In this document: one piece after another, positions 5,863 through 15,140 of the stretch
How the letters are laid out: each line of letters begins with the position of its first letter
Position numbering within the stretch: the first letter of the stretch is position 1
DNA from: TH-plancto1 sp043777375
GTDB taxonomy: Bacteria; Planctomycetota; Planctomycetia; Planctomycetales; Planctomycetaceae
DNA length: 64,000 bases
Direction of reading: 5' to 3'
NCBI GenBank assembly: GCA_043777375.1
Contig: JAYWHX010000007.1
Coordinates: 1 to 64,000 of the forward strand
Translations under genes and position numbers: made by a program
The notes under the pieces: model-generated
What the model saw: only the letters and a program-made list of their open reading frames with translations
Told to the model about the DNA's origin: nothing
Databases searched by the model: none

Positions 5863-7752
5863 ATGCGCATCTGGTACAACCAACTCCACGAGAGTCAGCG
5901 GTCGCTTCTGGATGTCCCGGGGGAAGAGGTCACGATTGGCCGCGAGCTCTCTAATGCCCTCGTCCTAGCCAGCCCGCTCGTGGCCCGGCAGCAGGCACTT
6001 CTCAAGCAGAAGGGGAACCAGGTCTGGCTCAAGAACCTGGGGATGAATAGCTGTCTCGTCGGAGACACCGAGGTACTCGGCGGGAGCGAGTATGCATTCT
6101 TGGCGAACGAACAGATTCGCATCTGGCCGTACACGCTGACGCTGGAATCGAGCGAGGTCTCAGCGATTTCGAGGCAGGATTTGGAGTCGCACCTACGCGG
6201 ACTCTTGGCCGACTTGGAATTGCGAGTTCATCGCCGGCTATTGGAGCGGTTCGACCTGCATGAGTTGGAGGCCAACCGGATCGGCGATGCGGAGAGTCTG
6301 GTCCGACTCGAACGCCAGATCGAGGATGTCTGCAGGGAGCTGCAACTCTTCTCCGAGGCCAATGAGCCGCTGCTCGAGGAGCTGGTCGGGATCAACCTTC
6401 GCGACTACATCGTGCAACAGCTAATCCTCGAAACCGATCCGGAGGCGTCGACGACGTTGTCGTTTCTGCGGAATGAGTTTGATGTCCCCGCGTCGCAGGT
6501 TCCGGAGCGCGAGGGGGAACTGGTCAACCTGCTTAAATTCGCACGCGGCAAGCTCGGGCTGGATGACTTACCGGACCTGAGTTCACGCATCACTCGCGTC
6601 GAGAAGCAATTCAATGACGTGTTTGGAATCCTGCGACCACACCTGCATAAAGAGCTGCGTAAGTATCTGATCCTGCGGACACTGAAGAAGGATCTCAAGG
6701 ACACGATTCTGGGGTTCGGGCCTTTACAGGACTTGCTGCGGGCACCAACGATTAATGAAATTATGGTGGTCAAGAGCGACCAGATTTATGTGGAGCGCGA
6801 CGGCGTGATCGAGCTGTCGGGGCGGCGGTTCCTCTCCGACAAGGTGACCGAATCGATCATCGAGCGGATCGTCGCCCAGGTCGGTCGCCGCATCGACCGC
6901 AGCCAGCCACTGGTCGACGCGCGGCTTCCGGATGGGAGCCGCGTGAATGCGATCATCCCGCCGCTGGCAGTGAGCGGACCTTGCCTGACGATTCGCAAGT
7001 TCCCGACCGAGCGGTTCACGATCGATGAGCTGATCGAGGGAGCCACGCTCACTCGCCCGGCGGCCATGTTCCTGCGGGCGTGTGTCATTGCTCGCAAGAA
7101 TCTGCTGGTGAGCGGCGGCACAGGCTCCGGCAAGACGACGATGCTCAACGTGTTGTCGTCGTTCATCCCCGCTCGCGAACGCATCGTCACCGTCGAGGAC
7201 GTGCAGGAACTTCAGTTGCGGCAGGATCATGTGGTGTCGCTGGAGACGCGGCCCGCGAACGTCGAGGGGGCTGGGGAGTACACAATTCGCGACCTCGTGA
7301 AGAACTCGCTCCGCATGCGCCCCGACCGTATCTTGGTCGGTGAGTGTCGCGGTATCGAAGCCTTGGACATGTTGCAGGCGATGAATACCGGCCATGATGG
7401 CTCGATGACCACCCTGCACGCCAATAGCGCCGAAGAGACGATCAAGCGGCTGGAGGTCCTCGTGCTCTCAGCGGTCGACTTGCCGGTGGTGGCGATTCAC
7501 CGGCAGATTGCGTCGGCGCTGAACATCATCGTACAGATCACGCGACTCCCCGGCGGCAAGCGCGTGGTGACGCAGATCAGCGAACTCGTACGGTACGATG
7601 ATCGACAGTCGCGGATCATCATCCACGACATTTTCCTGCGGCGTCCTGGTGAGGAGTTGCTGGCGACGGGGTATCTGCCGTCGTTCATGGAGTCTCTGCT
7701 GGAGCGGGGGATGTTGAGTCTGGATTACTTGCACACGACAACACGGGAATAG
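5863..7752 (+). CDS. FHA domain-TadA/CpaF family secretion ATPase
   Basis: A 629-residue fusion. Residues 1-95 form a forkhead-associated domain (EEVTIGRELSNALVL, LGMNSCLVG), which normally binds phosphothreonine peptides. About residues 110-270 are helical linker, and the rest is a CpaF/TadA-type hexameric ATPase of type II/IV secretion and Tad pili. The Walker A is GGTGSGKTT at 418-426, followed by the Asp-rich VTVEDVQELQL, the Arg-containing RPDRILVGECRG, and TTLHANS. No pilin, TadB/C or secretin gene is nearby, so its partners must be elsewhere. No ribosome-binding site is seen before the ATG. Confidence 0.9.
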   Translation: MRIWYNQLHESQRSLLDVPGEEVTIGRELSNALVLASPLVARQQALLKQKGNQVWLKNLGMNSCLVGDTEVLGGSEYAFLANEQIRIWPYTLTLESSEVSAISRQDLESHLRGLLADLELRVHRRLLERFDLHELEANRIGDAESLVRLERQIEDVCRELQLFSEANEPLLEELVGINLRDYIVQQLILETDPEASTTLSFLRNEFDVPASQVPEREGELVNLLKFARGKLGLDDLPDLSSRITRVEKQFNDVFGILRPHLHKELRKYLILRTLKKDLKDTILGFGPLQDLLRAPTINEIMVVKSDQIYVERDGVIELSGRRFLSDKVTESIIERIVAQVGRRIDRSQPLVDARLPDGSRVNAIIPPLAVSGPCLTIRKFPTERFTIDELIEGATLTRPAAMFLRACVIARKNLLVSGGTGSGKTTMLNVLSSFIPARERIVTVEDVQELQLRQDHVVSLETRPANVEGAGEYTIRDLVKNSLRMRPDRILVGECRGIEALDMLQAMNTGHDGSMTTLHANSAEETIKRLEVLVLSAVDLPVVAIHRQIASALNIIVQITRLPGGKRVVTQISELVRYDDRQSRIIIHDIFLRRPGEELLATGYLPSFMESLLERGMLSLDYLHTTTRE

Positions 7753-7794
7753 ATGCGGTCTAGTTGCTCCAGTCACAAAGCCCCCCCCTTGGAC

Positions 7795-9660
7795 TTATTG
7801 AGATGCTAACTCGAAGGCCTGCGAAGCTGTCAACGACTCCTCGTTCCGCATATTGGCTGGCAGCGGAATTCGGACCATGAACTCTGTCCCCTGCCCCAGT
7901 TCACTTTCGCAGTGGATCGTCCCGCCCAGTTTGGTCACGATGCTGTAGCTGATTGACAGTCCCAGCCCGGTACCGACTCCGGGAGACTTTGTCGTAAAGA
8001 ACGGCTCGAAGATCCGGTTGCGAATCTCTTCGGACATCCCGGGGCCGATGTCGCGAATCCGGACCGTGATGAAGTCCCCATCCAAGGCGGTCTGAATGGT
8101 TAACTCGCCTCCGTCACCCATCGCTTGAATCGCGTTACTCATCAGGTTCAGAAACACTTGATGCATCTGCCCATATGGCCCGTAGACATTGGGAACATTC
8201 CCGTAATCACGGTGGACCTGGACGGTCGACACAGACTGCTTGACCGACAGATTCAGACAGAGTTCGAGCGCCCGGTGGACATCAAATTCCTCATCCCGGT
8301 CACGACCGGGATGGGCAAAGGTTTTCATGTCGCCGACAATCCGTGCCGTACGCTCGGCTCCGTCAGAAATCACATTCGCAAGAATATCCAACTTGTCAAA
8401 GCTAGTTTCCAATTCCGGGCGCAGGGTCAGGTTCCCCGAAATATCGACTCCCGTCGCCAAACCTCGACGCAGCTTTTGCAACCGCAGCTTCATGGCCGGA
8501 ATGCCATTGTAGACGGCATTGATGGAGTTGTTGATCTCGTGAGCCAGACCAGCGACCAGCTGCCCCAGTGAACTGAGTTTCTCGGCATGCACGAGCTGCT
8601 GCTGGGTCTCTTTGAGTTTGCGATTGATCTTTTCGAGTTGCAGGTTGCGATGCTCCAGTTGGCCCAGTGATTTTTGCAGCTGAAGTGTCCGAGATTCGAC
8701 TTGTTCTTCGAGATGCAAGTTCAACTCGCGAACTTGCGATGTCTGGCTATCCAGCTCCGAAATCATGTCGTTAAAACGTCGGGCCAGCCGATCGATTTCA
8801 TCATTGCCGGTGGGCGTGGCCCGGATCGAGAGGTTTCCGGCTTGGACCAATTGCATGATCTCCACGAGGCGATGGAGACGACCAGTGATGGATCTGGCGA
8901 GCCAGTTCGAATAGAGACAACCGACCACAATGGCCCCTAAAGTGACGAAGATCGCTTGTTCGCGAATCCCCTCCACGGCTGCCTTGATACTGGAAACACG
9001 AGTGAGATCGAGCGTCTCCCGATGAATCAACGCTCCGACCAAGACCCCCGTAATCATGATTATGATGCCGAAGCAGAGCATAATCCGCGACTGCAATCGG
9101 CTTTTCGGGAGTTCGTCAAAATCGATTGCTCCCCCGCGGCGAATCAGATCGGCGATGACCACGCTCATCCACTGCTCGCTCGCGAAAAACGTGATCAGGA
9201 TCACCAGTCCGATCGCGAGGCAGGTCGCAATGACAATCTGCAGCAGCAAGTGATTGGTCACGTGGAAGCGGTTGGCCAGATCCAGGCACATGGGGAGCGT
9301 CGATGTCAGTGGGACAACGACCGATTCCAAAATATTCTGTCGCAACGGGAAGCGAACAGCTTCTCGTGTCGCCGCCTTGGCCAAGTCTCGGGGAATGGTC
9401 TGCCCCCGGTGGATCATTCCGAGGACCAGTCTGAGCTGACGAGTATGAGTCCAAGCAAGAGGAACCGTGAGTGCCACGGCGAAGGCCACCAAGGCGACCC
9501 CCAGTCGAAGAAACCGGTACTCGACGTCGGCGGGCATCTCGGTGGAAAGCACGACGTAGAACAGGCAAAACCCGCCCCCGATCGACCCGATTAAACGAGT
9601 CGTCAACATCATAACGTTGATGAAATGCTGATGACTTTTGCGATAGACCCATTCGATCAT
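7795..9660 (-). CDS. Membrane sensor histidine kinase (HAMP, HisKA, HATPase)
   Basis: A 621-residue protein. About six hydrophobic segments lie in residues 17-255 (for example GGGFCLFYVVLS and ITGVLVGALI). A HAMP domain follows (RLHRLVEIMQLVQAGNLSI, NDEIDRLARRFNDM), then a coiled coil at about 305-365, the phospho-acceptor His near 374 in GLAHEINNSIN, and an ATPase domain with DIGPGMSEE, FEPFFTTK and GTGLGLSIS. The long membrane region has no recognisable ligand fold. It lies 41 bases downstream of a terpene-synthase-like gene on the same strand and is probably co-transcribed; no response regulator is adjacent. Confidence 0.93.
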   Translation of the reverse strand: MIEWVYRKSHQHFINVMMLTTRLIGSIGGGFCLFYVVLSTEMPADVEYRFLRLGVALVAFAVALTVPLAWTHTRQLRLVLGMIHRGQTIPRDLAKAATREAVRFPLRQNILESVVVPLTSTLPMCLDLANRFHVTNHLLLQIVIATCLAIGLVILITFFASEQWMSVVIADLIRRGGAIDFDELPKSRLQSRIMLCFGIIIMITGVLVGALIHRETLDLTRVSSIKAAVEGIREQAIFVTLGAIVVGCLYSNWLARSITGRLHRLVEIMQLVQAGNLSIRATPTGNDEIDRLARRFNDMISELDSQTSQVRELNLHLEEQVESRTLQLQKSLGQLEHRNLQLEKINRKLKETQQQLVHAEKLSSLGQLVAGLAHEINNSINAVYNGIPAMKLRLQKLRRGLATGVDISGNLTLRPELETSFDKLDILANVISDGAERTARIVGDMKTFAHPGRDRDEEFDVHRALELCLNLSVKQSVSTVQVHRDYGNVPNVYGPYGQMHQVFLNLMSNAIQAMGDGGELTIQTALDGDFITVRIRDIGPGMSEEIRNRIFEPFFTTKSPGVGTGLGLSISYSIVTKLGGTIHCESELGQGTEFMVRIPLPANMRNEESLTASQAFELASQ

Positions 9661-9701
9661 GGCACGTCACCCTGCTGGCAGTCATCCCACTGCCACAGGC
9701 A

Positions 9702-10781
9702 TTATTTCTGCCCGTGGCTGAAAATCTCACTCTCGATCAATCGATCCAGTCGCCCGATGTAATCCTCGATGTCGATCGATTTCAGTATCCCGCCCAATTC
9801 GCGAACGTGCGTGCGATGAGATTCCCAACGCCGCAGAAAATCGCCTTCAATCTGAGAGGCAATGATTGCACGCACTAGAGGGACCTCGTTCTCCATCCGC
9901 AGATCCTCTGGCAAGACCACCCCTTGCCACACGGCCTCCATGAACACTCCGCTGGAGAAATCGCTATCCGCGATTTCCCGCTCCCACGTGCTGATCATGT
10001 TTCCAATGCGGGCCATCGATTCCGCATGCCACAAAACTGACCGCAACCCGCCCAGATCCTTCCGATCGAACTCCGAACTGGCCATCAAGTCCACGGTCGC
10101 CGCGACCGTCACCATCATCCCATGCGACGAGTACAGATCGTGCTCAATCCGGTTCACCAACTCCGGCAACTGGGATGTCAGATCGGAATGCTCCACCGTG
10201 GTACACAGCTGCCGCAAATCGAAGGCCAGCAGATGCTGGAACTCGAAAAATCGCGGGAGTTGTGATGCGCGACGCCAAATCTCCTCCCACACTTCGGTGA
10301 CAAATCCGGCCAAACGGGACTCGTTAGTGGTTTCGCCTGTCGGCGTTCCGCCTCGAGTCAGAGTCAGCAGGGATTGAACGAACCGATGGTTGTGAGCCTG
10401 ATCTGCCACGTCATCGATCAGGCAATTGAACATCCCAATCAGGAATTTCGTGTCGCGGACTGCCAAACGCTCGTCGACATCGACCGTCGACAACGTCATC
10501 AGGTCGACGGCAAACAGACACCATCGCCATAAATATATGCTGCGTTCTCCGACCTGCTGATAGCGGTCGATCCACAGTTGCAGGTTCTCGGGGAATTCCA
10601 GATCTTCCCACGCTTCGACCGCTGCGTTCCCATTGGTCGGATCGAGCATGACGACGCGGCGCGAAAAATCGGAGGAATCACTCAAGGATTCCACAAACAA
10701 ATGTCTCAATCGGCCCCATTGCGACCTTCCCAACGGGGATTCCGGTGCAGGCAAGTTCTCGGGACGAACGTTCAAAATCAT
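9702..10781 (-). CDS. Terpene-synthase-like (class I isoprenoid synthase fold) protein
   Basis: A 359-residue, largely helical protein. LIDDVADQ gives a DDxxD motif at residues 123-127, and IGNMISTWEREI gives an N-x-x-x-T-x-x-x-E (NSE-like) motif at 261-269. The two are 138 residues apart, as expected for metal-dependent class I terpene cyclases, and the total length also fits. Arg211 lies about 50 residues before the NSE-like motif, roughly where a pyrophosphate sensor would be; a clear C-terminal Arg-Tyr pair is absent. The ATG at 10781 is chosen; 60 upstream codons look non-coding. It could instead be a non-catalytic relative. The downstream neighbour is a histidine kinase. Confidence 0.55.
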   Translation of the reverse strand: MILNVRPENLPAPESPLGRSQWGRLRHLFVESLSDSSDFSRRVVMLDPTNGNAAVEAWEDLEFPENLQLWIDRYQQVGERSIYLWRWCLFAVDLMTLSTVDVDERLAVRDTKFLIGMFNCLIDDVADQAHNHRFVQSLLTLTRGGTPTGETTNESRLAGFVTEVWEEIWRRASQLPRFFEFQHLLAFDLRQLCTTVEHSDLTSQLPELVNRIEHDLYSSHGMMVTVAATVDLMASSEFDRKDLGGLRSVLWHAESMARIGNMISTWEREIADSDFSSGVFMEAVWQGVVLPEDLRMENEVPLVRAIIASQIEGDFLRRWESHRTHVRELGGILKSIDIEDYIGRLDRLIESEIFSHGQK

Positions 10782-11201
10782 GGCTTTCACCCAGAGGTGC
10801 GACGCCCTGACCCGAAAGGCGAATGGCGACCCCCGTTGACGGGAACACACAGTATTTGGCCCCGAAAGCAGCCGACTGGATTGGGAATTCCAGAGAACCG
10901 GTTTGCTGTCAGTCCCTATCCTGACGACAATGGCAAGCATGTTCAAGAAAGAAGGCCGCAAAGAGACAACTCCTCTCCAGCAAGATTGGAATCATGTGGC
11001 GAAGCGGAGCCATCCGGACATCTTCCCCATTCTCACTGCGACAAATGACTTGAACAGGCTGGTTTCTCCGATCCTTCGAGGCCAAACTGCTCCCCGACGG
11101 TCGGTTCGTCTCGATGCGAATCGTCACGGTTATTCCGTTGATCCGAGTTGTGTGGTCTGAATCGTCCGCACGTGCCTATCCCGAGACACTGAACACCCTC
11201 C
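10782..11201. other. Divergent intergenic region, no gene seen
   Basis: Four hundred and twenty bases separate the minus-strand terpene-synthase-like gene from the plus-strand zinc-ribbon gene, so both promoters should lie here. Short open frames exist on both strands, but none has a family resemblance or good start signals, and no clear -35/-10 pair was identified. Confidence 0.5.
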
Positions 11202-12386
11202 ATGGCCATTCTGTTCTCCTGCCCGTATTGCACTTCGTCCATCAAGGTTCCCGACAGCACAGCTGGGAAGTTGGGAGCATGCCCGAAATGCGCTACGAAG
11301 ATCCGCATTCCGGCAGTGCCAATTCCACCCGTGACAAAGACCCCAGTCACCTCTGGACCTGTGAGCCCTCCCGCTCAGCCTTTTTTGTTCGCCCCCGGCG
11401 CCCTTCCGGCGGTGGCTTCGCAACCTCGCGAGGAATCGCCAACCGACCCGTTTGATTTCTCAGCGGTCAGTCCCCCTGTTCCGGCTGCGGCTTCATCCAC
11501 CAATCCGCAGAAGCCCGCGAATCGCGCCAAGACATCGAGCACTGGTCTACTGATTGGGGTGCTGGTCGGCATTCTGGCCTTGGCAGGCGTTGGGGTCTGG
11601 CAGTATGTGAAAAACCTCCCGGTCTACACGGGAGCTGTGGCGGGGGCCAGAGTCCCGATCTCGAGCCAGGCGATCTCAGTCTCGGTTCCGTGGGCGACGA
11701 TCGGGGTCGATGCTTCGACCCAGCCTCCGGTGATCGAGTACTTCAAGCGACACAAATCCTCGATCCTCAGCAACATGCTGACCATCGAGATCGGTGCCTC
11801 GCCTGTGGGACTCGAAATCCGGTTAACTCCCTCTGAAATCGCAACCCTCGTCAGCGTCGATCCCCTGCTGATCCCCGACCTGAAGAAACTGATCGCTGCC
11901 CAGGAATCCACGTGGGATGCGACTCGAAAAGCCGAGCTCTTGCAGTCGGGAAAACAACTGTGCGAGAACATCGCCAAGGCCCAGCTGGCAGGCGATCGAA
12001 TGTCGAATATCGCCAACTACCGTGATACCGTCGCTTTGAACGCCCTAGTCCGCGGTCTGGGGCACCACAGCCACGCTGTGACGAACAATACGGTTTATCC
12101 CTGTGTGTTCGAGAGCAAGGACGGGAAACTGTATTTCGTGGCCCCCATCCAGGCAACGGGGCTGACGGTCCAAGAAAAAGTCGGTGAAGGTCGCAGCGGC
12201 GTCCTGCCAGCACAATACAGCATTCAAGCCACCATTCCGCCGCCAGTAGCTGCCACGCCTCAGCGGGAAGCGACACCGGAAGCCCCCGAGGAACCCAAAA
12301 CTGCTGATCCGGAATCAGACACCGAAATGTCAAAACCTGACGGCGACGCCACGGAGAAGCCCGCAATGGAGATGAAATCGATGTGA
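11202..12386 (+). CDS. Zinc-ribbon membrane-anchored protein, unknown function
   Basis: A 394-residue protein. Residues 1-35 are a zinc ribbon with two CxxC pairs (Cys7/10, Cys27/30), of the kind common at planctomycete membrane-protein N-termini. A Pro/Ala-rich stretch runs to about 110, then one transmembrane helix at about 115-133 (GLLIGVLVGILALAGVGV). The remaining domain, about 140-345, is presumably outside the cytoplasm and not recognised. It ends in an acidic, Pro/Glu-rich tail. The family context suggests a structural or sensing role but gives no specific activity. Confidence 0.75.
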   Translation: MAILFSCPYCTSSIKVPDSTAGKLGACPKCATKIRIPAVPIPPVTKTPVTSGPVSPPAQPFLFAPGALPAVASQPREESPTDPFDFSAVSPPVPAAASSTNPQKPANRAKTSSTGLLIGVLVGILALAGVGVWQYVKNLPVYTGAVAGARVPISSQAISVSVPWATIGVDASTQPPVIEYFKRHKSSILSNMLTIEIGASPVGLEIRLTPSEIATLVSVDPLLIPDLKKLIAAQESTWDATRKAELLQSGKQLCENIAKAQLAGDRMSNIANYRDTVALNALVRGLGHHSHAVTNNTVYPCVFESKDGKLYFVAPIQATGLTVQEKVGEGRSGVLPAQYSIQATIPPPVAATPQREATPEAPEEPKTADPESDTEMSKPDGDATEKPAMEMKSM

Positions 12387-12686
12387 CCGGCAGGCCTGCA
12401 CCCACCGGAATTCACTCCGAACCCGAGCCATTGAATCGGAAAGAAATCCGCTCGACGCCGCAAACTCGCCGCGAGCTGACACTCGACTCTCGCGGGGAGA
12501 CTGCCCTAATTTAAGGACGGAGGCTGTCCCGTCTTCCCCCGCAGCCCGGCATGCTCTAGCATCCCGGCTTCACTTCCTCCCCCACACAGACGAAAGTGGG
12601 ACTGGCGCCTTGGAGGAGCGCATGAATGCACCGCGATGTGGCGGTCGCGGACCGGTCCCCCCCACGGAAGCAGGAGTTTTATCGAG
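12387..12686. other. Intergenic region before cysC, no gene seen
   Basis: Three hundred bases with small GC-rich inverted segments but no convincing open frame. CAGGAG at 12671-12676 is the ribosome-binding site of the next gene. Confidence 0.45.
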
Positions 12687-13304
12687 ATGGCAGAACAAAA
12701 GGCCACGAATGTCACCTGGCACGATCACCGCGTGTCGAGCGCTGATCGTCAAAAGTTGAATGGTCACAAGGTGGCTGTGCTGTGGTTCACCGGACTCAGC
12801 GCTTCGGGCAAGAGCACCGTCGCGAACACGGTTGATCACAAGCTCAATGCCATGGGCATTCACACCTACATTTTGGATGGCGATAACATCCGGATGGGTC
12901 TGAACAAGAACATCGGCTTCAGTGCCGAAGACCGGACCGAGAACATCCGCCGGATCGGCGAAGTCTCGAAGCTTTTCGCCGATGCCGGCGTGATCGCGCT
13001 GACCGCGTTCATCTCGCCTTACAAGGCCGACCGTGATGCCGTGCGGGCGCTGTTCAAGAACGGCGAATTCCACGAGATCTACGTCAACGCCTCGCTGGAA
13101 ACCTGTGAGAAGCGCGATCCAAAGGGTCTGTACAAGAAGGCCCGCTCCGGCGAGCTCAAGAACTTCACCGGCATCGACCCGAACGCACCGTACGAAGCTC
13201 CCGAGACTGCCGAGTTGGTTCTCGATGCGAACACCAAGAGCATTGATGACTTGGCCGATGACGTCATCGCCTACCTGAAGGCCAAGGGCCTGCTGTCCGT
13301 ATAG
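12687..13304 (+). CDS. cysC: Adenylyl-sulfate (APS) kinase
   Basis: A 205-residue CysC that phosphorylates adenosine 5'-phosphosulfate to PAPS in sulfate activation. The P-loop GLSASGKST is at 36-44. Other family marks are YILDGDNIRMGLN, DRTENIRRIGEVSKLF, ALTAFISPY and the DPKGLYKKARSGELKNFTGID segment. The start is the ATG at 12687, ten bases after CAGGAG; the frame extends 17 codons upstream without family likeness. No sulfurylase or PAPS-utilising gene lies nearby, so it appears to be a stand-alone kinase, possibly serving sulfatide or polysaccharide sulfation. Confidence 0.96.
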   Translation: MAEQKATNVTWHDHRVSSADRQKLNGHKVAVLWFTGLSASGKSTVANTVDHKLNAMGIHTYILDGDNIRMGLNKNIGFSAEDRTENIRRIGEVSKLFADAGVIALTAFISPYKADRDAVRALFKNGEFHEIYVNASLETCEKRDPKGLYKKARSGELKNFTGIDPNAPYEAPETAELVLDANTKSIDDLADDVIAYLKAKGLLSV

Positions 13305-13311
13305 AGAGTAA

Positions 13312-13390
13312 GTGAGCGGACTGGCGCTAGCCGCCAGCTCCGCATTGCGTGAACCGTTCGTGGAGCCGGTGGCTAGCGCCATCCGCTCAC
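13312..13390. repeat. Inverted repeat of the GGCGCTAGCCGCC family
   Basis: The left arm at 13312-13335 (GTGAGCGGACTGGCGCTAGC and on) and the right arm at 13363-13390 (ending GGCTAGCGCCATCCGCTCAC) are inverted copies. A single arm occurs at 1226-1251, overlapping another gene's stop codon. It lies just after cysC. Confidence 0.7.
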
Positions 13391-13398
13391 AAGAGAGA

Positions 13399-13432
13399 AC
13401 ACCCTCGAACCCAGTGGTTCGAGGGTGTTTTC
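13399..13432 (+). terminator. Rho-independent terminator after cysC
   Basis: A 12-base perfect stem, ACACCCTCGAAC with GTTCGAGGGTGT around a six-base loop, is followed by TTTT. It ends the cysC transcript before yraN. Confidence 0.75.
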
Positions 13433-13469
13433 ATACCGTGCCCATCTCGCTCGCTTCCGAGGCCCGACC

Positions 13470-13850
13470 ATGCTCCCCCGCGGCTGGCTGAACTACCTCT
13501 TCGGCAACCGAGGCGAGCGTCTGGCAGCGAAGACTCTCAAGGCCAAGGGCTACCGCATTCTCGCTCGCAACTGCCGAAACCGCTGGGGCGAGATCGACCT
13601 GATCGCGATGGACGGGAACTCGATTGTCTTTGTCGAGGTCAAAACCCGGTCGCAATCCGAGACCGGTCGCCCCGAGGAAGCGGTCACCCCGACCAAACAA
13701 CGCCAGATCAGCCGAGCCGCAGCTGCGTGGCTGCACCATTATCGACTGGACAATCACCGCTGCCGGTTCGATGTGATTGCGATTGTGTGGCGAGCGGGGG
13801 AAGCCCCACTGATTGAGCATTACATCGCGGCGTTTGACGAGGCCAATTGA
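13470..13850 (+). CDS. yraN: YraN/UPF0102 family endonuclease-like protein
   Basis: A 126-residue member of UPF0102, a small PDDEXK-fold family related to Holliday-junction resolvases. Its cellular role is not settled. Diagnostic segments are NRGERLAAKTLKAKGYRILA, NCRNRWGEIDLIAMD and IVFVEVKTR, which supply the E-I-D-L and E-V-K catalytic-like residues, and RCRFDVIAI near the end. The start is the ATG at 13470 preceded by GAGG; fifteen upstream codons are non-family. Its last 31 bases overlap the end of the convergent gene on the other strand. Confidence 0.92.
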   Translation: MLPRGWLNYLFGNRGERLAAKTLKAKGYRILARNCRNRWGEIDLIAMDGNSIVFVEVKTRSQSETGRPEEAVTPTKQRQISRAAAAWLHHYRLDNHRCRFDVIAIVWRAGEAPLIEHYIAAFDEAN

Positions 13851-14341
13851 GGCTCTTCATCGACTGCGGTAGCGGGCACGCTGGTGGCCGCCGCTTGGAC
13901 TTTGGCCTGATGGAAAACGATAAACTCGTTGAAGAGTTTCTCAAAGTCGGTCAGCATGTCCCCTTCTCGCAGCTTGATCGGCTGAATGGTTTTCCCGGCC
14001 ATCATGTCCTTCATGGCATTCGAAAAACGCACCAGCGGCCCGGCAATTCGATGAGTCTGACGGATCAGCTCATAAATTACGATGGGGAGCAGCAACGTGG
14101 CTGCCATCGTAAGCGGCAGGTACTCAATCAAAAAGTGCCCATAGAGTTCGTTGAGCGGCTTCATCGGCTCATCACTACCTGTGAGTTGGGACAGACGCGC
14201 CCGGACAAAAAAGTACATGAATGCGCCATGCCAGACGCAAAGGTGGTACATCACCCAGTAGCAGGCAAATCGCAGGGACATGGCTCCCTGGATGCCACGA
14301 TTGACGAAGAGCTTGGAGCGTTTGAACTGAAGCTGAAGCAT
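13820..14341 (-). CDS. Predicted membrane protein with HAMP-like region
   Basis: A 173-residue protein. Two transmembrane segments flank a short periplasmic loop: about residues 20-42 (SLRFACYWVMYHLCVWH) and 75-95 (LTMAATLLLPIVIYELI). A HAMP-like stretch follows (HRIAGPLVRFSNAMKDMMAGK) and then DMLTDFEKLFNEF, as in signalling adaptors, with an Ala-rich tail. No catalytic output domain is present, so it may modulate another receptor. The ATG at 14341 is preferred to the open frame 23 codons further up. It overlaps the end of yraN tail to tail by 31 bases. Confidence 0.7.
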   Translation of the reverse strand: MLQLQFKRSKLFVNRGIQGAMSLRFACYWVMYHLCVWHGAFMYFFVRARLSQLTGSDEPMKPLNELYGHFLIEYLPLTMAATLLLPIVIYELIRQTHRIAGPLVRFSNAMKDMMAGKTIQPIKLREGDMLTDFEKLFNEFIVFHQAKVQAAATSVPATAVDEEPQLASSNAAM

Positions 14342-14576
14342 GATCCACCTCGACACGGACAAGGCCCGCACACCGGGTGCGAAAATACCTCTCTCATGAC
14401 GGTAGGTCACATTTCACCGCAACCGTGGGAGTTTCCCGCGCTGTGAGAATGCAACGTGCAGAAAACGCTGACCGGTTGTAACGAAGACAACGGCCGCACC
14501 GCTCCGTCGCAGAATTCGTCAGAATACTGCCGTCTGACTTCTGCCCTAACTCACGGCAGAATTCTGTCGAAGTCTG

Positions 14577-14957
14577 CTACATCCGCACGACCTCTCGCAC
14601 GGTATTGGTGCGGCGAGACTTGGGGCCTTCCAGCCAGACATCGACCTGTTGCCGACGGCCTGCATTCAGAATGCGATAGAACGCCAGCAGCAGAAACGCC
14701 CCGCTGGTCGCCGCCACGAAGCCCCACAGACTGATCGGCGTAATCTTGGCATCACGCACAAAGAAGGCTAACGTTCCACAGCCGATCACGGTCCCTACGA
14801 TGCCCATCATCAGCGTGGCGACCGCTCCGCCGGGGTCTTTGCCCGGCATGATCGCCTTGGCGGTCAGACCGACAAGGGTGCCGAATCCGACCCAAACCAG
14901 GAACTCTTGCAAGCTGCGTTCAACAACGGCCTGCCATTGTGGATCAAGTGTCGGCAT
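14577..14957 (-). CDS. GlsB/YeaQ/YmgE-family small membrane protein
   Basis: A 126-residue membrane protein of the transglycosylase-associated (YeaQ/YmgE/GlsB) family, often linked to envelope stress. Core features are the helix FLVWVGFGTLVGLTAKAIMPG, the GKDPGGAVATLMMGIVG motif and a third helix ISLWGFVAATSGAFLLLAF. The usual family size is about 85; here there is a 20-residue N-terminal and a charged C-terminal extension (GRRQQVDVWLEGPKSRR). The gap 14342-14576 holds only hairpin-forming sequence. Confidence 0.8.
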   Translation of the reverse strand: MPTLDPQWQAVVERSLQEFLVWVGFGTLVGLTAKAIMPGKDPGGAVATLMMGIVGTVIGCGTLAFFVRDAKITPISLWGFVAATSGAFLLLAFYRILNAGRRQQVDVWLEGPKSRRTNTVREVVRM

Positions 14958-15077
14958 CGCGCGGTCCTCTTGGCGACGGAATCATCTCACTAGCCTATCG
15001 GCAGTCGTGATCGCTACGTCCAGAACGTTCCGTGTGCCCGATACAGTCGTCACATTCCGCATGAACAAGATCGCACG

Positions 15078-15109
15078 AAAAAGCCCAGAGGTGGTCACCC
15101 CTGGGCTTT
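15078..15109 (-). terminator. Rho-independent terminator after the SurA-like gene
   Basis: On the minus strand AAAGCCCAG pairs with CTGGGCTTT, followed by a further T-run. It stands 32 bases after the stop of the 919-residue gene. Confidence 0.75.
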
Positions 15110-15140
15110 GATCGTTCATCGTATGCCATGGAACGGCAGG

